Source: Roseicyclus marinus
Lineage (GTDB): Bacteria; Pseudomonadota; Alphaproteobacteria; Rhodobacterales; Rhodobacteraceae
Direction of reading: 5' to 3'
Length of the DNA stretch: 64,000 nt
Assembly (NCBI RefSeq): GCF_030163795.1
Contig: NZ_JASJOF010000002.1
Location: 372,001 to 436,000, forward strand
Position numbers and translations under genes: made by a program
The notes under the pieces: generated by a model
What the model was told of the DNA's origin: nothing
The model's input: only the letters and a program-made list of their open reading frames with translations
The model's database searches: none
Part shown: piece by piece, positions 52,576-62,736 of the stretch
How positions within the stretch are numbered: the first letter of the stretch is position 1
Layout: every line of letters begins with the position of its first letter

Positions 52576-52604
52576 TTGGCGGCCGTGCGGCGGCGCGCTA
52601 GACT
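52576..52604 (+). promoter_or_regulatory. Candidate promoter of the DUF465 gene
   Basis: TTGGCG (52576-52581), 17-base spacer, TAGACT (52599-52604). The expected start point lies at the beginning of a small tandem repeat (ACTGACCCAG twice, 52621-52640). Confidence 0.42.
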
Positions 52605-52657
52605 GATGCGCCTGCCCCAGACTGACCCAGACTGACCCAGCGATCGGACCGCCCGGC

Positions 52658-52885
52658 ATGAACGCCCCCAAAGGCCCCAGCGAATTGACGCACGAGGATG
52701 TGCTGCGCATCAAGCTCGAGGTGCTCAAGCGCGAGCATCGCGATCTCGACGATGCGATCGCGGCGCTGCACGACGCGGTGAACCCCGATCAACTGACCCT
52801 CAAGCGCCTGAAAAAGAAGAAGCTTTTGCTGAAAGACCAGATCGCGCGGATCGAGGATGAACTGACGCCCGACATCATCGCCTGA
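52658..52885 (+). CDS. DUF465 (YdcH) family small protein
   Basis: 75 residues, helical and charged: LKREHRDLDDAIAAL and LKRLKKKKLLLKDQIARIED. YdcH/DUF465 proteins are small, coiled-coil-forming and of unknown function. Start chosen at the ATG whose product gives the expected length. Separated by 80 bases from purE on the same strand. Confidence 0.92.
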   Translation: MNAPKGPSELTHEDVLRIKLEVLKREHRDLDDAIAALHDAVNPDQLTLKRLKKKKLLLKDQIARIEDELTPDIIA

Positions 52886-52902
52886 GCATGGCCTGCGCCG
52901 CA

Positions 52903-52930
52903 TTGCGCCCGGGGCGCGCGCGGCTATAGT
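52903..52930 (+). promoter_or_regulatory. Candidate promoter of purEK
   Basis: TTGCGC (52903-52908), 16-base spacer, TATAGT (52925-52930). The -10 is a good match and sits 36 bases before the purE start. Confidence 0.5.
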
Positions 52931-52965
52931 GCGGCGCTCAATCCGGGGCCGCGAGGGCAAGGCGC

Positions 52966-53446
<481 letters not shown>

Positions 53447-53454
<8 letters not shown>

Positions 53455-54517
53455 GCCGCTCGCGCCCGGCGCGACGATCGGGATCTTGGGCGGGGGGCAA
53501 TTGGGCCGGATGCTGTCGATGGCGGCGGCACGGCTCGGCTATCGCTGCCACATCTACGAGCCGGGGGCGGCCCCGGCCGCCGATGTGGCTCATGGGCTGA
53601 CAACCGCCCCTTACGAGGATCTCGACGCGCTGCGCCGCTTCGCGCAGGCCTGTGACCTGATCACCTATGAATTCGAGAATATCCCGGCCGCGGCGCTCGA
53701 TGTGCTGTCGGAAACCACGCCGCTGTTCCCGGATCGCCGCGCACTGGAGGTGAGCCAGGACCGGCTGGTCGAGAAGAGTTTTCTTGCCGGTCTGGGCCTT
53801 GCCACGGCCCCTTTCGCGGCCATCGACGGGCCGGGCGATCTGGCGGCGGCCCTTGCCGTCACCGGCACGCCCGCGATCCTGAAGACACGCCGCTTCGGCT
53901 ACGACGGCAAGGGGCAGGCCCGCGTGATGGCGCCCGAGGCGGCGGAGGCGGCCTTGGACAGCCTCGCGGGTGCCCCCGCCATCGCCGAAGGGTTCGTGCG
54001 CTTCTCGAAGGAAATCAGCGTGATCGCCGCGCGCGGGCGCGATGGGAGCGTGGCGGCCTATGACCCGGGCGAGAATGTCCATGTGGACGGCATCTTGTCG
54101 ACCACCACGGTGCCCTCTGCCCTGCCGCTCAAGCTCCGGACCGATGCGGTGCTGATCGCCTCGCGGATCCTGAACGCGCTCGACTATGTCGGCGTGATGG
54201 GGGTGGAATTGTTCGTGACGCCGGAGGGCCTCGTGGTGAACGAGATCGCGCCGCGGGTCCACAATTCCGGGCATTGGACGCAGGCGGGCTGCGCCGTCGA
54301 CCAGTTCGAACAGCATATCCGTGCCATCGCGGGCTGGCCGCTGGGCAATGGTGCGCGCCATGCCGATGTGGTGATGGAGAACCTGATCGGCGCGGATGTC
54401 GCCCGCGTGGGCCAGCTTGCCGCCGACCCGGGCGTTCAGGTCCATCTCTACGGCAAGGACGAGGCGCGGCCGGGCCGCAAGATGGGGCATATCAACCGCG
54501 TAATCGGGGCGGCCTGA
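53447..54517 (+). CDS. purK: N5-carboxyaminoimidazole ribonucleotide synthase
   Basis: 356 residues, ATP-grasp enzyme: [49 protein letters not shown] and [14 protein letters not shown] are diagnostic. It carboxylates AIR using ATP and bicarbonate. The ATG lies inside the end of purE. A partial copy of the family 1 repeat follows the stop. Confidence 0.97.
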
Positions 54518-54528
54518 GGCGCGACCGC

Positions 54529-54553
54529 CCCTTCATCTTCCTGAAAATACGGG
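54529..54553 (-). repeat. Dispersed intergenic repeat, family 1, partial copy F
   Basis: On the minus strand CCCGTATTTTCAGG then AAGATGAAGGGG: the tail part without a clear GGGGGC hairpin. It lies between the convergent purK and lipase-like genes. Confidence 0.55.
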
Positions 54554-54582
54554 AAAACGGCCCTCTCCGCCCCGAGCCGCCG

Positions 54583-55350
54583 TCATTCGATGAGCGATTC
54601 CAGCGCCCCGATGTAATCGAGATCCTCGACAAAGGCCCCGTCGCGCAGGAAGGCCATGGTCTGGGCGATGACGCGGGGGTTGTTCATCATGAAGGTATGG
54701 GTGACCGGCAAGGTGATATGGCCCGCCATGCCTTCGACGCGGGTGCTCTCGACGGCGACCTTGCCGTCATCCTCGCCGGGGATCAGGGCGGAATAGATCG
54801 GGTTCAGCGTCTGGTTACCCGCGATCACGCCCAGTTCGAAATCCACCGGCGGCAGGCGGCTGGGCAGATCGGCGGGGCCGGTGCCCAATTGCTGCCCAGC
54901 GGGGCCGTTGATCCATTCAAAGGCCTCGAGCTCGCCCAGGACATCGACCAGTTCCGAGCCGCCGTTGGGCGGGGCCAGCATCACCACCCGCCCCATGGAC
55001 ACGGGCCGCGCGCCCCCTTGGGCCAGCGTGTAGCGGAGCAGGATACCGCCCATGGAATGGGTCACGAAATGCACCCGCCTGTCGCCGCAGGCCGCGACCG
55101 CGGGCACCAGCGTGGCCGCCGAGAGTTCCGCGATGGGGGCGCGGGTCGAGGGATAGCCCTGGTTGATGACATGGTAGCCTTCGGCGCTCAGCGCTTCTTC
55201 CATCACGAAAAGCGAAGTTTCGGTGCGGGCGAGCCCATGCAGCAGGATCACGCACTCATTCGTCATGGCCTCCTCCGTTGATTGGGCCATGGCCCTCGCG
55301 GCGGGCAAGAGACACAGGATAAGCGAGAGCACTGGCACGATCTTGTTCAT
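54583..55350 (-). CDS. Exported alpha/beta hydrolase (lipase-like)
   Basis: 255 residues with a signal peptide ([22 protein letters not shown]). [15 protein letters not shown] is the oxyanion region and [11 protein letters not shown] the nucleophile elbow; the late His lies in [10 protein letters not shown]. It resembles triacylglycerol lipase/PGAP1-like hydrolases. Substrate unknown, probably periplasmic or secreted. The ATG at 55350 was preferred over one 12 bases upstream because it leads directly into the signal. Confidence 0.87.
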   Translation of the reverse strand: MNKIVPVLSLILCLLPAARAMAQSTEEAMTNECVILLHGLARTETSLFVMEEALSAEGYHVINQGYPSTRAPIAELSAATLVPAVAACGDRRVHFVTHSMGGILLRYTLAQGGARPVSMGRVVMLAPPNGGSELVDVLGELEAFEWINGPAGQQLGTGPADLPSRLPPVDFELGVIAGNQTLNPIYSALIPGEDDGKVAVESTRVEGMAGHITLPVTHTFMMNNPRVIAQTMAFLRDGAFVEDLDYIGALESLIE

Positions 55351-55427
55351 GGCGTGCAACATAGGCGCGCAAGTATCCTGCTGCGAGGGGGATTGTCGGC
55401 GCGGGAACGCTGCGTCACTCTTGGCCC

Positions 55428-55877
55428 ATGTCACATGCCAACCGCCCCCGTCTTGCCGTTCGCGGCCTGCTCTTGATCGAGAACCGGCTGCTGCTGGTGA
55501 ATGCCTGGGGCGGGGGGAAAAGCGATCTTCTGTGCGCGCCGGGCGGCGGGGTGGAGATGCACAGCTCGCTCCCTGACAATTTGATCCGGGAATTCCACGA
55601 GGAAACCGGGTTGAGCGTGGCGGTTGGTGCGCCCTGCATGGTCAACGAATTCCACGCGCCCGGGCATGATTTCCATCAGGTGGACATCTATTTCCGGGTG
55701 CATCTGGTGGCGGGCGACCCGCTGGCGCCATGGACCGACCCCGAGGGGATCGTGACCGAGCGCCACCTGATCGCACAAGACGACATGCACCGCTATCGCT
55801 ACAAGCCCGACAGCCTGCCCGACGTGACCTGGTCGGATATCGTATATTACGACGCGCTGGAACCCTTGGTCCGCTGA
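55428..55877 (+). CDS. Nudix-family hydrolase
   Basis: 149 residues. The Nudix box is present as GGGVEMHSS followed by REFHEETGL; the REUxEExGU half is canonical, but the first conserved Glu (seven residues before the Arg) is Ser. The box fold supports phosphohydrolase ancestry; activity is uncertain given the substitution. It faces the DMT transporter gene, and their ends overlap by 31 bases. Confidence 0.87.
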   Translation: MSHANRPRLAVRGLLLIENRLLLVNAWGGGKSDLLCAPGGGVEMHSSLPDNLIREFHEETGLSVAVGAPCMVNEFHAPGHDFHQVDIYFRVHLVAGDPLAPWTDPEGIVTERHLIAQDDMHRYRYKPDSLPDVTWSDIVYYDALEPLVR

Positions 55878-56713
55878 GGCCAGAGGCCCCAAGCGATGCC
55901 ACCCAGAACCAGCGCGCCCGCCCCGAGCATCCGCAGGCTGGGCGCCTCGGACAGGAAGATCACGCCGCCAAGCGCCGCGATGACCGGGACGGACAATTGC
56001 ACCAGCCCCGCGACGGACGCCCCGATGCGCGGCAGAACCTCGTACCAGAGCGCGTAGCCCAAGCCCGATGTGACCGCGCCGGATGTCACTGCCAGGGCAA
56101 GACCCGCCCAGGCGGCGTCATTGGCGGGGTTGCCGCCCGATTGGACCAGCACGGCAAGAAATCCCGCGATAGTGGCCCAGACGAAGGCCGCGCCGGTATC
56201 GCCCAAAGGGTCCGCCGAACCGCGCCCGATGAGGGAATAGATACCCCAGCCGATGGCGGCGAGGATCATGGACGCCACCGACAAGGCCGGAAGGCTGACC
56301 GAACCGCCGGGCCAGACCAGCCACGCAAGGCCACAAAACGCCAGCGCCGCCCCGATCCAGCGACGGGCAGGTGGGCGTTCCCCCATGACAAGTGCGCCTG
56401 CGAACATCGTGACCTGCACCCCACCGAACAAGATCAGCGCACCAAGCCCCGCATCCATCGCAAGGTAGGCCAAGGAAAAGCCGATCAGGTACGTCGTCAG
56501 CATCAGGCCGCCCAGCATCCGGCGCGGCTGCAAAAGCGGCAGGCTGCCATGGCGGAGCCGGATCAAAAGCACCAAAAGCGCCGCCCCCGAGACGGCGCGG
56601 ACCAGCGCGAAATCGAGCGCACCGATCTGGCCCGCGCCCACGGCGGCGCGGTTCAGCACAGAATTGGCGGCGAAGGCCACCATCACGAGAGTCGTAAGCG
56701 CGATCAGCCTCAT
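55847..56713 (-). CDS. EamA/DMT-family membrane transporter
   Basis: 288 residues, ten predicted membrane helices in two EamA halves (first half around ALVRAVSGAALLVLL, second around AVTSGAVTSGLGYALWYEVL). DMT proteins export metabolites or drugs. The start at 56713 overlaps the stop of the PhnM-like gene as ATGA; an in-frame ATG nine bases upstream is possible. It is the last of a three-gene operon with the dehydrogenase and amidohydrolase, which suggests export of an intermediate or product. Confidence 0.9.
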   Translation of the reverse strand: MRLIALTTLVMVAFAANSVLNRAAVGAGQIGALDFALVRAVSGAALLVLLIRLRHGSLPLLQPRRMLGGLMLTTYLIGFSLAYLAMDAGLGALILFGGVQVTMFAGALVMGERPPARRWIGAALAFCGLAWLVWPGGSVSLPALSVASMILAAIGWGIYSLIGRGSADPLGDTGAAFVWATIAGFLAVLVQSGGNPANDAAWAGLALAVTSGAVTSGLGYALWYEVLPRIGASVAGLVQLSVPVIAALGGVIFLSEAPSLRMLGAGALVLGGIAWGLWPQRTKGSSAS

Positions 56714-57843
56714 GCCAGCCACCGGACGGCCAGAGCGCCTGAAAGGTGGGACACGCGGCCCGCCACGATGGTGCCCGCGACGCGGCCTGCCCCGTCAAGA
56801 ATAGCCAGATCCGCGCGCAGGCCTTGGGCGATCCGCCCCCGGTCCGTCCAACCCATGACGCGCGCGGGGCCGTCCGAGACGAGGGACCATGCCACGGACC
56901 ATCCGTAGCGGTCGCTTAGACGCAGGGCGGCGCGGGCAAGCGAGGGATAGTGGTAGTCGGAGACGAGCGCATCGACGAGCCCCGCCTCGATCAGCGTCTC
57001 GGCCGCGATCTTGCCGCTGTGCGAGCCGCCACGCACCACGTTGGGCGCGCCCATGATGACGGGATCGCCTTGTGCCTTGGCGGCTTGGGCGGCGACAAGG
57101 GTTTCGGGGAATTCGCTGATTTCGGCCCCAATCGCCCGGAACTTGGCCCGATCCGCCGGGGTGTGGTCATCATGGCTGCCCATCCGGACGCCCAGGGCGC
57201 GAAATTCCTCCGCTATGGGGGCAAGACGGGCCATCACATCGGGGTCGTTGGAATGTAGCACCCGCAACATCGCCTCGTGGGCCTCAGGGGACCGCCCGGC
57301 CTTGAGCGCTTGGCCCGTCAGGCGGGGCGGGCGTTTGCCGGCGGCCAGTTCCTTGTGGGGCAGGTGATCGTTCCAGACGACGTAGCCGATGCCGAACCGC
57401 GCCACGAGATCGCGCATCGCATCCAGCGTGTCGAGCATGTGAGTTTCGACGCGCAATTGCAGCACCATGTCGGTCAGGGGCCGGGCATCGGCCAGCGCCT
57501 CGGCAAGAGCGGCGGCGAATTCGGGGCCGCGCATACCCCCTTCCCAACTCCAGAATTGGGCGAGGGTCGCGCTCGTGATACCGCAGGCACCGCATTCGGC
57601 ATCGAGCGCGGCAAGGCCCATAGCGGGGCTTTCGACCGCGCCACGTCGCGGCGCCATGTGACGTTCGAACCCGTCGCCATGCAGGTCGATGATACCGGGC
57701 AGGATGCGGAAACCCGTGAGATCAATCTCGCGCCCGCCGCCGCCCGTGATCCGCCCCTCGGCCAACGACAGATCGGTGCGGGCGAAACCATCGGGCAACA
57801 GCACCTCGGCCCCGATCAGACGGAGCGGCGGCAGGTCATTCAT
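56710..57843 (-). CDS. phnM: PhnM-like amidohydrolase
   Basis: 377 residues of the PhnM group (alpha-D-ribose 1-methylphosphonate 5-triphosphate diphosphatase of the C-P lyase pathway). LPGIIDLHGDGFERHM carries metal-binding His residues; further motifs are VWNDHLP, GSHDDHT, GAPNVVRGGSHSGK and SDYHYPS. The other phn genes (phnG-L) are absent from the window, so the call rests on family similarity and the substrate may differ. It overlaps the upstream dehydrogenase gene by 8 bases. Confidence 0.85.
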   Translation of the reverse strand: MNDLPPLRLIGAEVLLPDGFARTDLSLAEGRITGGGGREIDLTGFRILPGIIDLHGDGFERHMAPRRGAVESPAMGLAALDAECGACGITSATLAQFWSWEGGMRGPEFAAALAEALADARPLTDMVLQLRVETHMLDTLDAMRDLVARFGIGYVVWNDHLPHKELAAGKRPPRLTGQALKAGRSPEAHEAMLRVLHSNDPDVMARLAPIAEEFRALGVRMGSHDDHTPADRAKFRAIGAEISEFPETLVAAQAAKAQGDPVIMGAPNVVRGGSHSGKIAAETLIEAGLVDALVSDYHYPSLARAALRLSDRYGWSVAWSLVSDGPARVMGWTDRGRIAQGLRADLAILDGAGRVAGTIVAGRVSHLSGALAVRWLA

Positions 57844-58681
57844 CGCGGTAGCCCCGGCGCATCAGCGCCGCGATATCGGCATCGGCAAGGCCTGCAGCCT
57901 GTGCCTCATCGAGCAGGGATGCGAAGGCATCGAGCGTGGGGGTGGCGACCCCCGCCTCGGCGGCCACGCGGCGAAAGACGCCATTGTCCTTGGCGACACC
58001 GCTGATCGGAAAGCCGACGCTGTCGTCCTGCCCGAGGATGCGGGGCAGGCGGTCGCGCACCATGGGCAGGCCGGCCGGCCCGCCCGTCAGGATGGTCAGC
58101 GCGGTTTCGAGCGGCAGGCCCGCACGGGCGGCGATCTGCAATTGTTCGACAAGGCCCGCGGTATAGCTTTGCATCAGCGCGTTGTTCACCACCTTCATCA
58201 CGAGGCCCGTGCCGAGCGGGCCGACATGAAAGATGCGGTCCGTCAGCGCCGAAAGCACCGCCTGCGCGCGGCCTGCTGCATCCGCTGCGCCACCGATGAA
58301 GAAACCGCAACTGCCTGCCGCGACCATCTCGGGCCCACCCGAGACAGGGGCATCGACGATCATGGCACCCTTGGCCGCGAAGCGTTCCGCGCGGGATTTG
58401 ACGATCGCGGGGACGACCGTGCTGGTTTCGGCGACAAGCTTGCCCGCGATGTCCAGCGACAAAAGCCCGTCGAGCGTGTCGGCCACGGCAATGTCATCGT
58501 ACAGGCTCAGGATCAGAACGTCCGAGGTCGCGACGAGCGCCGCCAGATCGGGCGCGGAGGATACGCCGTCGACCGCGCGCCCGCTGCGCGTCCAACCGGT
58601 AACGGGAACGCCCTGCCCCGCCAAACGCTCTGCCATGGCCGCGCCCATGCGGCCCAAACCGATAACGCCGATCTTGTCCAT
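57836..58681 (-). CDS. NAD(P)-dependent beta-hydroxyacid dehydrogenase (3-hydroxyisobutyrate dehydrogenase family)
   Basis: 281 residues. N-terminal GLGRMGAAMAERLAGQG binds NAD(P); DAPVSGGPEMV is the substrate motif, and the catalytic Lys lies in GLVMKVVNNALMQ. The family oxidises beta-hydroxyacids such as 3-hydroxyisobutyrate, tartronate semialdehyde or sulfolactaldehyde-related compounds. It heads the operon with the PhnM-like and EamA genes. The start MDKIGVIGLG was chosen on family alignment. Confidence 0.91.
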   Translation of the reverse strand: MDKIGVIGLGRMGAAMAERLAGQGVPVTGWTRSGRAVDGVSSAPDLAALVATSDVLILSLYDDIAVADTLDGLLSLDIAGKLVAETSTVVPAIVKSRAERFAAKGAMIVDAPVSGGPEMVAAGSCGFFIGGAADAAGRAQAVLSALTDRIFHVGPLGTGLVMKVVNNALMQSYTAGLVEQLQIAARAGLPLETALTILTGGPAGLPMVRDRLPRILGQDDSVGFPISGVAKDNGVFRRVAAEAGVATPTLDAFASLLDEAQAAGLADADIAALMRRGYRDE

Positions 58682-58818
58682 GTGCGCTGTCCCGAATGTG
58701 TCCATGCCGCGTCGCGGCGACCATGGCATGCGCCCGCCCGGCCCACAACCGCCCGGCATCTTGCCACGGGGGATGGCGGCGCGGCATCCTGTGCCGTCAC
58801 AATCGAACGGAGATGCCG

Positions 58819-59211
58819 ATGCCCGATCTCGCCCGCACCGCTGCCGAAATGATCGGCGGCATGGATCCCGTACTTTGGCAAGGCGCCTATCGGTTTTTCA
58901 GCACGACCGACCGCGCCGAGGCAGAGCGTTTGCGCGTCGAGGCGGTGGCCAGTTTCGAGGAGGAGGAAGGCATATCGCTGATCGTTCTCGCCGCGGACGA
59001 TGCGGCGGATGCGATGCGGCGCATCACGCTCAGGGTTCATTCCGCGCTCGATGGTGTGGGGCTGACGGCGGCAGTATCCGGCGCGCTCGCGCGCAACGGC
59101 ATCGCCTGCAACATGGTCGCGGCCTTCCACCACGATCATGTCTTCGTTCCTGCCGCACGGGCGGAGGAGGCGATGGAGATTCTGAGGGCGCTTCAGGCGC
59201 GCGGGGGGTAG
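58819..59211 (+). CDS. ACT-domain protein (DUF2241-like)
   Basis: 130 residues. The C-terminal part (GLTAAVSGALARNGIACNMV, HHDHVFVPAARAEEAME) has the ACT/CASTOR-type pattern for small-molecule sensing. The N-terminal region is a partner domain of the same family. It probably binds an amino acid. ATG at 58819 follows GGAG at good spacing; 58813 is also possible. The stop is followed by the strong hairpin shared with groEL. Confidence 0.8.
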   Translation: MPDLARTAAEMIGGMDPVLWQGAYRFFSTTDRAEAERLRVEAVASFEEEEGISLIVLAADDAADAMRRITLRVHSALDGVGLTAAVSGALARNGIACNMVAAFHHDHVFVPAARAEEAMEILRALQARGG

Positions 59212-59228
59212 GCGGCGGGCGGACATGA

Positions 59229-59252
59229 CAAAGGGGCCCGAGGGCCCCTTTG
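59229..59252. terminator. Bidirectional terminator between the ACT gene and groEL
   Basis: CAAAGGGGCCC (59229-59239), loop GA, GGGCCCCTTTG (59242-59252). Perfect 11-bp stem with short T/A flanks on both sides; it lies between convergent genes. Confidence 0.82.
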
Positions 59253-59278
59253 CTTGGTGACGCTTCCCCCTCTCGGGA

Positions 59279-59333
59279 TCGTTTCCCTTGGAAACGACCC
59301 TGTCGGGGTTACGCGCATCCTTGCAGGATGCGC
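59279..59333 (-). other. Two further hairpins after groEL
   Basis: TCGTTTCC-CTT-GGAAACGA (59279-59297) and GCGCATCCT-TGC-AGGATGCGC (59313-59333), the latter directly adjoining the groEL stop. With the terminator they make three hairpins in about 105 bases. Confidence 0.7.
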
Positions 59334-61010
<1,677 letters not shown>

Positions 61011-61322
61011 TCAGGCGGCCTTGGCGGCCTTCTTGGCATCGAGGATGCCGAGGATGTCGCTTTCCTTCATGATCAGCAGTTCTTCGCCGTCGATCGTCAC
61101 TTCGGTGCCCGACCACTTGCCGAACAGGACGCGATCACCGGCCTTGACTGCCATCTCGATCAGTTCGCCGGAATCCTTGCGTGCGCCGGGGCCGCAAGCG
61201 ATGACTTCGCCTTCGGAGGGCTTTTCCTTGGCGCTGTCGGGGATGATCAGACCGCCCTTGGTCTTTTCCTCGGATTCGATCCGGCGGACCAGCACGCGGT
61301 CGTGAAGCGGTGTGAATGCCAT
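61011..61322 (-). CDS. groES: Co-chaperonin GroES
   Basis: 103 residues. [20 protein letters not shown] with the mobile loop, [14 protein letters not shown] and the C-terminal [10 protein letters not shown] are canonical. Lid of the GroEL chamber. First gene of the groESL operon. A CIRCE inverted repeat and a consensus promoter lie just upstream. Confidence 0.98.
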   Translation of the reverse strand: MAFTPLHDRVLVRRIESEEKTKGGLIIPDSAKEKPSEGEVIACGPGARKDSGELIEMAVKAGDRVLFGKWSGTEVTIDGEELLIMKESDILGILDAKKAAKAA

Positions 61323-61362
61323 CTCTCGAACTCTCCCTATGGGTTCGGTTGCAACTCTGGTG

Positions 61363-61389
61363 TTGTCACTCGACCGGGGTGAGTGCCAA
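61363..61389 (-). promoter_or_regulatory. CIRCE element of groESL
   Basis: On the minus strand TTGGCACTC, nine bases, GAGTGACAA; arms match at 8 of 9 positions and follow the consensus TTAGCACTC-N9-GAGTGCTAA. This is the binding site of the heat-shock repressor HrcA. It begins at the expected transcription start. Confidence 0.92.
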
Positions 61390-61396
61390 CACCGCG

Positions 61397-61425
61397 GAGA
61401 TAGGGACAGGCTCCGCCCGTGTCAA
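61397..61425 (-). promoter_or_regulatory. Promoter of groESL
   Basis: On the minus strand TTGACA (61425-61420), 17-base spacer, TATCTC (61402-61397), within CCCTATCTCC. Fits the housekeeping consensus and alphaproteobacterial RpoH promoters. The start point would fall at the CIRCE. Confidence 0.85.
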
Positions 61426-61565
61426 CAGGTCGCCTGCACGGGATATTCGCCGCGAGGCACCGCGCGCGCAGCGCCCGACGGCCTGCGGCACACTTGCCCC
61501 CCTGACAAGCCCGGCGGGCTTCGCTATGACGCGGCGCAAACAGATCCAATCCGCGGAATGAACCC

Positions 61566-62489
61566 ATGACCACGCTCGTTTTCGGCCACACCTCCCCCGA
61601 CACCGATTCCACCGGCTCGCCGATCATCTGGGCCTGGTACCTCAACGAGATCCGCAAGGATCCGGCCGAAGCTGTCCTTCTGGGCGAACCCAACACCGAG
61701 GCGGCCTTCCTCCTGCAGCGCTGGGACCTGCCCAAGCCGCGTATCATCGCGGATGTGGAACCGGGCCAGCCGGTGGTGATCGTGGACACCAACAACCCCG
61801 CCGAATTGCCCAAGGGCATCAACGGGGCCGATATCCGCGCCATCATCGACCATCACAAGCTGGTCGGCGGTCTGGAAACCAAGGGTCCGATCGAGATCCG
61901 GATGGAGCCCTTGGCCTGCACCGCCACGATCCTGCACAAGATGATCGGCGCAGATATCGCCCAAGCGCCCGAATGGCTGAAGGCCACCATTCTGACCTGT
62001 ATCCTGTCCGATACGCTGGAATTCCGCTCTCCCACTACCACGCCAGAGGATCGCGCCGTGGCCGAGGCGCTGGCCGCGGAACTGGGCCTGTCGATCCCCG
62101 ATTACGCCGCCGAGATGTTCGCGGCGAAATCCGATGTCTCGGCCTTCTCCGACGCTGAACTTCTGCGGATGGACAGCAAGACCTACGAGGTCGGCGGCAA
62201 GACCTTCCGCGTCAGCGTGCTCGAAACCACCTCGCCCGAGACGGTTCTGTCGCGCAAGGCGAGCCTGATGGAGACGATGCCAAAGGTCGCGACTGAGGAT
62301 GGCGCGGACCAGGTGCTTTTGTTCGTCGTCGATATCCTGAACGAACAATCCACGCTGCTGGTGCCGAACGATCTGGTGGCACAAGTCGCCGCGAAAAGCT
62401 TTGGCGCGGATGTGGGCGGGGCCGATACGATCGTCCTGCCGGGCGTGGTCAGCCGCAAGAAACAGATCATCCCCAACCTCGCCCTTTGA
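61566..62489 (+). CDS. ppaC: Manganese-dependent (family II) inorganic pyrophosphatase
   Basis: 307 residues of the DHH superfamily. GHTSPDTDSTGSPI replaces the usual GHKNPDTDS; VIVDTNNPAELP and DHHKLVGG (the DHH metal motif) are intact, and the C-terminal DHHA2 domain ends with SRKKQIIP. Hydrolyses pyrophosphate, pulling forward reactions such as sulfate activation. Most proteobacteria use family I; family II is common in Firmicutes and scattered in others. It stands alone. Confidence 0.95.
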   Translation: MTTLVFGHTSPDTDSTGSPIIWAWYLNEIRKDPAEAVLLGEPNTEAAFLLQRWDLPKPRIIADVEPGQPVVIVDTNNPAELPKGINGADIRAIIDHHKLVGGLETKGPIEIRMEPLACTATILHKMIGADIAQAPEWLKATILTCILSDTLEFRSPTTTPEDRAVAEALAAELGLSIPDYAAEMFAAKSDVSAFSDAELLRMDSKTYEVGGKTFRVSVLETTSPETVLSRKASLMETMPKVATEDGADQVLLFVVDILNEQSTLLVPNDLVAQVAAKSFGADVGGADTIVLPGVVSRKKQIIPNLAL

Positions 62490-62514
62490 CCGGCCGGCCC
62501 CAAGGCGGGGCCTG

Positions 62515-62578
62515 CCTTCATCTTGGCACGAAAACTCCGGGGGAGGGCGCGCAAGGCGCGACCGGGGGCAGCGCCCCC
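62515..62578 (-). repeat. Dispersed intergenic repeat, family 1, copy E
   Basis: On the minus strand GGGGGC-GCT-GCCCCC (62578-62564), a GC-rich insert of about 25 bases, then CCCCCGGAGTTTTCGTGCCA and AGATGAAGG. It lies in the 247-base gap 62490-62736, where nothing else is recognised. Confidence 0.7.
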
Positions 62579-62736
62579 TCCCCGTCCCCGGCGGCTGCAC
62601 CGACTGTGGTCAGGCACCGTGCGGCGCGATCTTTCGCGGGAAAAACTTGCCCAGGCGACGGCTTTGACGGCGCAATCCCTCGACGGGCCGCGCAGGACCG
62701 CCTAAACCGCCCCTGACCTTTGACAGGAGCGCCCCC

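Noticed and set aside
52617-52640. Short tandem repeat (ACTGACCCAG twice plus a partial unit) as a regulatory array
   Set aside because: Only two full copies; too little to support a function.
62523-62705. A 60-residue frame in the gap before the HAD hydrolase
   Set aside because: It runs through repeat copy E and is Arg/Pro-rich without a ribosome site.
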